From the NCBI GenBank assembly GCA_964503525.1, contig CAZCZY010000070.1, forward strand, positions 1 through 20,797: a stretch of DNA of 20,797 nucleotides, given 5' to 3'. The position numbers and the translations under genes were made by a program. The DNA is from CAZCZY01 sp964503525 (GTDB lineage: Bacteria; Patescibacteriota; JAUYIX01). Numbering within the stretch: the stretch's first letter is position 1; the number at the start of each line of letters is the position of its first letter. Below the pieces are notes generated by a model. The model was not told the DNA's origin and ran no database searches. It worked only from the letters and a program-made list of their open reading frames with translations. Of the stretch, positions 15,949 to 20,797 are shown piece after piece.

Positions 15949-16039
15949 GGAGGGGTACGGAAGTGGTTACAACCGAGCAGTTTCGAAAACTGCCATACCC
16001 GGAAGGGTATCGTGGTTTCGAATCCCACCCCCTCCGCCA
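15949..16039 (+). tRNA. tRNA-Ser(CGA)
   Basis: Class II tRNA with a long variable arm. The acceptor GGAGGGG (15949-15955) pairs with CCCCTCC (16029-16035). The discriminator is G, as expected for Ser, and CCA is encoded (16037-16039). The anticodon stem GCAGT/ACTGC closes loop TTCGAAA, anticodon CGA. The variable arm is ATACCC-GGAA-GGGTAT. The T arm contains GTTTCGAATC-type sequence. A neighbouring reading frame that starts inside this tRNA is artefactual. Confidence 0.96.
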
Positions 16040-16077
16040 GTGATCTGTACCCTATAAAACGGACACACAAAAACTCT

Positions 16078-16881
16078 ATGGGAATTGAAAGCGGACTAAA
16101 AGGTAATCCAGAAGAGAATGCTCCTATTCCGCGAGCAAAAGTAGACATGGGTGGAAAGATACAGCAACTTTTCGGCCAAAGTTTTGAAATCTCAAAAATA
16201 GCTGAGAATGATCAGATTCCAGTTGGTGGCAAAAGTATTTTTTCTACAGAAGCAAATATTGACGTTACGGCCGACTTTGAAAACTTCAAACAATTTTTTG
16301 CAGATACCCGCGAACTTGCTGGTAAATATGATTTACCTAAATTAGCGGCGTGGCTACGTTCAAAAGGAATGGAGATCGATGAGAAACTGTTTGCAGAATT
16401 ATTCGCTTTTATGAAAAATTTGGAAGAAAAATATCCCGATAATGCGGAGGGGGAGGAGGAGCGCGTTAAAATGTATGATAAAAAAGATACCAACATAAAA
16501 TTAAGTGACTTATTCAATACCGGGACCGCGCAATGTGCGGAAATTGCCGCGCTTGCTCAGGGATACCTGCAACAAGAAAATGTCTCTTCAACATACTTTA
16601 GCGGCGATGTACTTTGGAACAGCAACGACGAATTTTCCGAAAAACACAGTTTTATCGTAATACGACAAGGCGACAAGGCGTACATTTACGACCCCACAAA
16701 TCCGACCCGCACCACTGCAGGTAAATTTCCAAGCATTTATACAACCGAGGCAAACTTTGATGAAGAAATGGCCAAAGGTCAAAAGAGATTTGTTACCGCT
16801 ATAAATCTTTTAAATAAAAAAGAGGCATTTTATGGCACAAATAACGGCACTAGTGTACGGGCGGATGAACACATTGTTTAG
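16078..16881 (+). CDS. transglutaminase-like / papain-fold protein
   Basis: 267 residues from ATG 16078; the frame runs back into tRNA-Ser, so upstream starts are rejected. It has no signal peptide or membrane span and is probably cytoplasmic. A plausible Cys-His-Asp triad is seen in the right order: C153 in TAQCAEIAALAQGYL, H190 in KHSFIVIRQGDKAY, and D205 in YIYDPTNP. This matches the transglutaminase-core pattern (C at a helix start, H on a strand, D in -x-DP/DxW). The N-terminal ~130 residues are helical (FENFKQFFADTRELAGKYDL) and unassigned. Members may cleave peptides or cross-link; the target is unknown. It ends with TAG. Divergent composition is not evident. Confidence 0.6.
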   Translation: MGIESGLKGNPEENAPIPRAKVDMGGKIQQLFGQSFEISKIAENDQIPVGGKSIFSTEANIDVTADFENFKQFFADTRELAGKYDLPKLAAWLRSKGMEIDEKLFAELFAFMKNLEEKYPDNAEGEEERVKMYDKKDTNIKLSDLFNTGTAQCAEIAALAQGYLQQENVSSTYFSGDVLWNSNDEFSEKHSFIVIRQGDKAYIYDPTNPTRTTAGKFPSIYTTEANFDEEMAKGQKRFVTAINLLNKKEAFYGTNNGTSVRADEHIV

Positions 16882-16935
16882 ACGCTATATGTGATTTAAA
16901 ATCGCTCCAGTCACCCAATCTGAAACTCTCGGCGA

Positions 16936-17175
16936 TTATTTTTCGCTTTCCTCTTCTTTTTTCTCGTCTACTTTTTCCTCGACGCGCTGGTGATAATTTG
17001 TACCAATGGCAAACAAGATGGCGATCGTTAGCAATGCGAGCGTGTCGTTATAAAGGTGCTCCTGGCTTACCCCCAAAAAAGTTCCTGAGCCAGCCACCCA
17101 AGCACCAATCAACGTTAGCGTCCCTGCCACGCCAAACAAAACTGAAATTGCGTGCAAAAATCGAGAAAAAGGCAT
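16936..17175 (-). CDS. small two-span membrane protein
   Basis: 79 residues (MPFSRFLHAISVLFGVAGTL...). Two hydrophobic segments at about 8-30 and 44-62 are followed by a highly charged tail (RVEEKVDEKKEEESEK). ATG 17175 is chosen because AAGGAG sits 7 bp upstream on the minus strand; the open frame continues further upstream, but only as antisense of the redox fusion gene. It is divergently oriented to the redox fusion, sharing a ~110-bp intergenic region, so common control is possible. No family assigned. Confidence 0.7.
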   Translation of the reverse strand: MPFSRFLHAISVLFGVAGTLTLIGAWVAGSGTFLGVSQEHLYNDTLALLTIAILFAIGTNYHQRVEEKVDEKKEEESEK

Positions 17176-17207
17176 ATCAAATCTCCTTACACAAAATGCT
17201 AACACCA

Positions 17208-17237
17208 TTGCTAGTTTTGTTCGAATCGCGTTGTATA
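17208..17237 (+). promoter_or_regulatory. candidate promoter of the redox fusion gene
   Basis: TTGCTA (17208-17213), 18-bp spacer, TGTATA (17232-17237). The start of transcription would be near 17244, which argues for translation from ATG 17288 or leaderless translation from ATG 17243. Confidence 0.35.
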
Positions 17238-17287
17238 TAGGTATGGCCGCGCAAATATCGAGTAAGTCCACATCACCCAGTACGAAC

Positions 17288-19597
17288 ATGGAAGCGAGCA
17301 CGACCTCGCCCTGGTATGCCGGCACGCCCGACCAGACGCGCTTTTCCCGGTTTAAGTCCGCTGGAGCAGGCCAAAAAAATGGCACCCAAACAAGTGGGAC
17401 GAACAAAACCGACATCGCAGTCATTGGAGGCGGTATCGCGGGCGTCATCACGGCCTGGCGCCTCGCGGAGCTCGGCGCCCACGTCACGCTCCTAGAAAAA
17501 AACAACCTCGTCACCGGCGACACCGGCTACACGACTGCTTTTGTCACGCGCGTACCAGACACACCGCTCGCACCACTCGTTAAAAAATATGGATTGGATT
17601 TTGTTCGACGCGTGTTTGCAGCCAACACCGAAGCGCAAAATTACATCCAGCGCCTCATCAAAGAAAATAAAATCGATTGCGATTGGCAAGATTGCAATTC
17701 GTACAACGGCTCCACCAAAAAAAATGACAAGTTTTTGCACGACGAGTGGGACATCGCACAAAAAGTTGACGCCCGCAGCGAATTTGTCACGCGCGACGGC
17801 GCACCCAGTGGCGCGACACCACGCGGCGGCACCGCGACTCCCAACATCGCGCCGTTTGTCGAAGCCATCAGCTACGATCACGAGGGCCGCTTTGACCCTC
17901 GCAAATTTTTATTTGGACTTTTGCAGACCAGCATTGGTCGCCACATAACCATTCACGAACAAACCGAGGTCACGGCCATAATCCCGGCCGCATCAGCGGG
18001 CCGAGAAATCACGATCGTGACGGCCGGTGGCTCACTGACCTGTCGCAAAGTGGTTATCGCCACCGGCCTCCCACATCACTCCTTTGCCGAACTACACCCA
18101 CTGCTCCGCCCACAAATCACCTACGCCATCGCCGCAAAATACGCGACGAGCGCTCCAATTAGCGACGACATTTTTTGGGACACTGACGAGCCGTACTATC
18201 AATATTTTCGCCGCCTGGGCAGCGACACAATTATTCTCGGTGGTGCCGATCGGCCCGCGAGCGCTGCCGGAAAATCCGTGCAAGACGATCCTCGCAAAAA
18301 ACTTGAAACGTACCTCACAAAATTTGCACCGGGAAACTTTACGACTACCAACGCTTGGTCGGGTTCGCTCTTTTATAGTCCCGACGGCCTCCCCCTCATC
18401 GGCGAACACCCCCACCATCGCGGCAAAGTATTTATCGCCACAGGCTTTGGCGGCAACGGTATGGTCATGGGAACTGTCGCCGGACTTTTGTTAGCGGATC
18501 TTGTCCTTGGCCGAACCAATGCCTACGTGCCGCAATTTTCTTTGACGCGCGGGAATATTCGCGTTCCAAAAAAAGCGCCCGTGGCGCTCACCGCACCTGC
18601 TTCGCCCTCGTCGCCTGCGCTTAAGTTTTGGCGGATCTTTTTGCCTCTGGTGTATATCGCTGTCTTGGTATTGCCCGGGTACATTTTCTTTTCGCTCCGC
18701 GGCGGACTGTCCTTTTTGGAGGGCACCACGCTCCAGCAAGGACAATTATTAATTTTTCCACTGTTTGGGCTTTATGCATTTACCCTCGTGTGGGCACAAC
18801 TCATGCTTGGTACCAGCATGGACTTATTGCGCCGAGTGTTTCCGTGGGTTGAGGGCTTTCATCGAAAACAAGGAGTGTTTGTCTTATTGCTAGCGCTCAC
18901 ACATCCCACACTTTTACTTTTGGCATATGGACCAGCTGAGTATCTTGCGCATTCGTTTGTCGCCCCCGAACAAGCGTTGTTTGTATATCTCGGCCAGTTC
19001 CAATTGTTTTTGATTGTGTTGACCGTCAGCGCAGGCTTGCTCAGAAAATGGCGGCCGATCCGGCGCAGTTGGCGCTACATTCACTGGGCCAACTACCTTG
19101 TGTTTATATCGGCGTGGATTCACTCGTGGTTTTTGGGAACAGATGTCCAGCCAACTGCGCTCCGCTACCTGTGGATATTTTTTGGCATCACGGCGATCGT
19201 CTCTACGATTGCGCGGGTGGTGCGTGGGACAAAACGCAAACGCATGATTGCGGGTACAAGCATGGGGTCAACGGGCACAGGCAAGTCGGCAGGAGCATTT
19301 ACGCAAGTTGCAACGCTGGGCCAAGTAACTGAGGGTAAGCCGCTCTGCATCACCGCCAATGGACAAAAAATAGCGCTCTTTAAAGTCGACGGCACGTATA
19401 AAGCGCTATCTAACACCTGCGCGCATCAAGGCGGCCCGCTATGCGAGGGCCCGCAAACCGGCGGCGTGATTGAGTGTCCCTGGCACGGTTCACGCTATGA
19501 GATCGCGACAGGAAAAGTAGTGCGCGGGCCTGCGACTGCAGGGGTTCGTGCATACGAAGTGCGGGTACGGGGCAACAATATAGAGGTCAAAGTCTAA
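17288..19597 (+). CDS. fusion of FAD-dependent oxidoreductase, ferric-reductase-like membrane domain and Rieske [2Fe-2S] domain
   Basis: 769 residues from ATG 17288; ATG 17243 and TTG 17231 are also open, but the family N-terminus (TTSPWYAGTPD) fits 17288. Domain 1, about 1-425, is a DAO-type FAD oxidoreductase with the Rossmann motif IGGGIAG (47-52), LEKNNLVTGDTGYTTAF, and the C-terminal FAD segment SPDGLPLIGEHP...FIATGFGGNGM. Domain 2, about 445-655, has six hydrophobic spans like ferric reductase/NOX domains, with H525/H539 (14 apart) and H599/H612 (13 apart) able to hold two b-hemes. Domain 3, about 670-769, is Rieske: C711-A-H713 and C730-P-W-H733. DAO-Rieske proteins are known. Here a heme-binding membrane domain is inserted between the two parts, suggesting electron flow from a substrate through FAD, Fe-S and heme across the membrane. 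The substrate is unknown. Confidence 0.9.
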   Translation: MEASTTSPWYAGTPDQTRFSRFKSAGAGQKNGTQTSGTNKTDIAVIGGGIAGVITAWRLAELGAHVTLLEKNNLVTGDTGYTTAFVTRVPDTPLAPLVKKYGLDFVRRVFAANTEAQNYIQRLIKENKIDCDWQDCNSYNGSTKKNDKFLHDEWDIAQKVDARSEFVTRDGAPSGATPRGGTATPNIAPFVEAISYDHEGRFDPRKFLFGLLQTSIGRHITIHEQTEVTAIIPAASAGREITIVTAGGSLTCRKVVIATGLPHHSFAELHPLLRPQITYAIAAKYATSAPISDDIFWDTDEPYYQYFRRLGSDTIILGGADRPASAAGKSVQDDPRKKLETYLTKFAPGNFTTTNAWSGSLFYSPDGLPLIGEHPHHRGKVFIATGFGGNGMVMGTVAGLLLADLVLGRTNAYVPQFSLTRGNIRVPKKAPVALTAPASPSSPALKFWRIFLPLVYIAVLVLPGYIFFSLRGGLSFLEGTTLQQGQLLIFPLFGLYAFTLVWAQLMLGTSMDLLRRVFPWVEGFHRKQGVFVLLLALTHPTLLLLAYGPAEYLAHSFVAPEQALFVYLGQFQLFLIVLTVSAGLLRKWRPIRRSWRYIHWANYLVFISAWIHSWFLGTDVQPTALRYLWIFFGITAIVSTIARVVRGTKRKRMIAGTSMGSTGTGKSAGAFTQVATLGQVTEGKPLCITANGQKIALFKVDGTYKALSNTCAHQGGPLCEGPQTGGVIECPWHGSRYEIATGKVVRGPATAGVRAYEVRVRGNNIEVKV

Positions 19598-19689
19598 AAA
19601 TTGCCGTAAAAGCGTGACGAAAGCGCGGCCGTGCGTTACAGTTCGCGCCAATTTGCAAAAACCGGTAGAATATTGGGCAATATAAAGGA

Positions 19690-20797
19690 ATGAAAAGTAA
19701 AAGAACCAAAGCTTTCCGATTGTTGATCATTTTGTTGCTGCCGCTCGTCTTATCGGCCTGCGCTTCAACAAAGCCGCCACCCAAACGCATCTTGTGGTGG
19801 AATATTTTTGATCGCCCAGAGGTTTTTGCCGATATGATCAAGAATTTTGAAGATGTAAAAAATGTCGATATCGAACTTGTCACTCTGCAATACGGCGCCT
19901 ACGAGGAGCAATTGATTAGTGCGCTAGCTGCTGGGCGCGGACCCGACATTCTCACCGTGCACAATACCTGGTTGCCAGAACATCGCGACCTTCTCGCACC
20001 CGTGCCTACTATTAACGATTTTCCGGAGGTGACGGATCGAGGCGAACGCCGAGCTCTCGAGGATCGCATCGCCGTACTCCCACAAATCGGCACATTTAAG
20101 GATGCCTACGTACCCGTCGTCTCGGAGGATTTTATTTCTGAGAGCCGCATTTATGCCATGCCCTTGTATGTCGACAGTTTGGCTCTGTTTTATAATCTCG
20201 ACTTGTTGGGTTCTGGTGGTTTTCCAAATCCCCCAAGCACGTGGACTGAGTTTTCTAACATAGCCGCGGCCCTAACTGTCAAAGACGACAATAATAATAT
20301 TCTACGCGCGGGTGCCGCTTTGGGAACTTCGGGAAACATTAATCGTTCGACTGATCTTTTGACGACCTTGATGGTGCAAAATGGCGCACAACCGGTCGAT
20401 GGGACTCAGACGTTTGCGACGTTTAACCGCGAAGTTGCATTGGCGAGCGGTGTTAAGACCAACCCCGGCGTGGATGCGCTCACGTTTTATACAGACTTTG
20501 CCAATGGCTCCATGCCTGAATATAGCTGGAGTCTCGATCCCAATGTTTGGTATTCGATCGACAGTTTTGCGGCTGGGCAAGCGGCCATGATGCTTAATTA
20601 TTCTCATCAGGTGGATGCGGTCAGGGCCAAGAATGCCAAACTCAATTTTGATGTGGCACCCATGCCCCAGCGCGACGATTCCGCCTTTGATGTCACCTAT
20701 GCCAATTACTGGGGACAGGGCGTGTCGCAAAGTTCTGACGTCAAACTCGAGGCCTGGGAATTTTTAAACTACCTCAGCCGCGACGACAACAACTTGA
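19690..20797 (+). CDS. extracellular solute-binding lipoprotein of an ABC importer (family 1, sugar type), 3' end missing
   Basis: 369 codons are visible before the window ends; no stop is reached. The N-terminus is a lipoprotein signal: MKSKRTKAFRLL, a hydrophobic core, and the lipobox L-S-A-C (Cys about residue 24). The mature part follows family 1 solute-binding proteins: ILWWNIFDRPEVF at the start, YEEQLISALAAGRGPDILTVHNTWLPE, YAMPLYVDSLALFYNLDLL (the hallmark P-x-x-x-D/T-x-x-x-l-x-Y-N segment), PPSTWTEF and FAAGQAAMMLNYSHQ. It should bind a sugar or related solute outside the membrane and deliver it to a permease, presumably encoded downstream. The near-start sequence AAAGGA gives a short-spaced ribosome binding site. 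Confidence 0.92.
   Translation, partial: MKSKRTKAFRLLIILLLPLVLSACASTKPPPKRILWWNIFDRPEVFADMIKNFEDVKNVDIELVTLQYGAYEEQLISALAAGRGPDILTVHNTWLPEHRDLLAPVPTINDFPEVTDRGERRALEDRIAVLPQIGTFKDAYVPVVSEDFISESRIYAMPLYVDSLALFYNLDLLGSGGFPNPPSTWTEFSNIAAALTVKDDNNNILRAGAALGTSGNINRSTDLLTTLMVQNGAQPVDGTQTFATFNREVALASGVKTNPGVDALTFYTDFANGSMPEYSWSLDPNVWYSIDSFAAGQAAMMLNYSHQVDAVRAKNAKLNFDVAPMPQRDDSAFDVTYANYWGQGVSQSSDVKLEAWEFLNYLSRDDNNL

Noticed and set aside
16012..16077. N-terminal extension of the transglutaminase-like gene
   Set aside because: It starts inside tRNA-Ser(CGA); the ATG at 16078 is the first outside the tRNA.
15949..16881. integration of an element at the tRNA-Ser 3' end
   Set aside because: No second copy of the tRNA 3' sequence and no integrase gene are visible nearby.
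17176..17523. upstream part of the minus-strand frame ending at 16936
   Set aside because: It is antisense of the FAD-binding region of the redox fusion; a good ribosome binding site supports the internal ATG at 17175.

Overview
The window looks like a chromosome segment from a bacterium with a small, loosely organised genome, most likely a Patescibacteria/CPR member. This rests on an intron-loaded 23S rRNA gene, dispersed rRNA genes, few strong ribosome binding sites, several small single- or double-span membrane proteins, and short independent transcription units. The assignment is an inference; no taxonomic marker was compared. GC content is mixed, with a GC-rich glutamine synthetase beside a more AT-rich Fic gene.

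Layout. (1) 1-2803: the 3' part of tRNA-Ile(GAT) and a complete tRNA-Ala(TGC), the pair that normally sits in a 16S-23S spacer. Here they are separated and followed by protein genes: a membrane-anchored extracytoplasmic protein, small membrane proteins, and a membrane-anchored DsbA-like protein. (2) 2951-8686: a terminator-like hairpin pair, an AT-rich leader, then a 23S rRNA gene of about 5.1 kb with its own 19-bp processing stem and a terminator. It carries four insertions in domains IV-V, at E. coli-equivalent positions 1931, 2473, 2500 and 2593. Three have clear group I intron cores; the 1931 insertion encodes a LAGLIDADG homing endonuclease. (3) 8703-12138: a small basic protein, a possible small RNA, a GNAT acetyltransferase, a small hypothetical protein and an ABC exporter. 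(4) 12262-15061: a possible antisense-side small RNA, a Fic protein with twin upstream repeats, a type II-like glutamine synthetase gene cut by an in-frame amber codon, and a 5S rRNA gene with its own sigma70-type promoter and terminator, 6.4 kb from the 23S gene. (5) 15088-20797: a possible structured RNA, a DUF3800 protein, tRNA-Ser(CGA), a transglutaminase-like protein, a small membrane protein, a three-part redox fusion (FAD oxidoreductase, ferric-reductase-like bis-heme membrane domain, Rieske domain), and the start of a lipoprotein sugar-binding protein cut by the window end.

The most striking items are: the dismantled rRNA operon; the cluster of introns around the peptidyl transferase centre, one of which appears to end in A instead of the near-universal G; the amber codon lying exactly between two predicted metal-ligand glutamates of glutamine synthetase; and the DAO/ferric-reductase/Rieske fusion, whose four histidines have NOX-like spacing.
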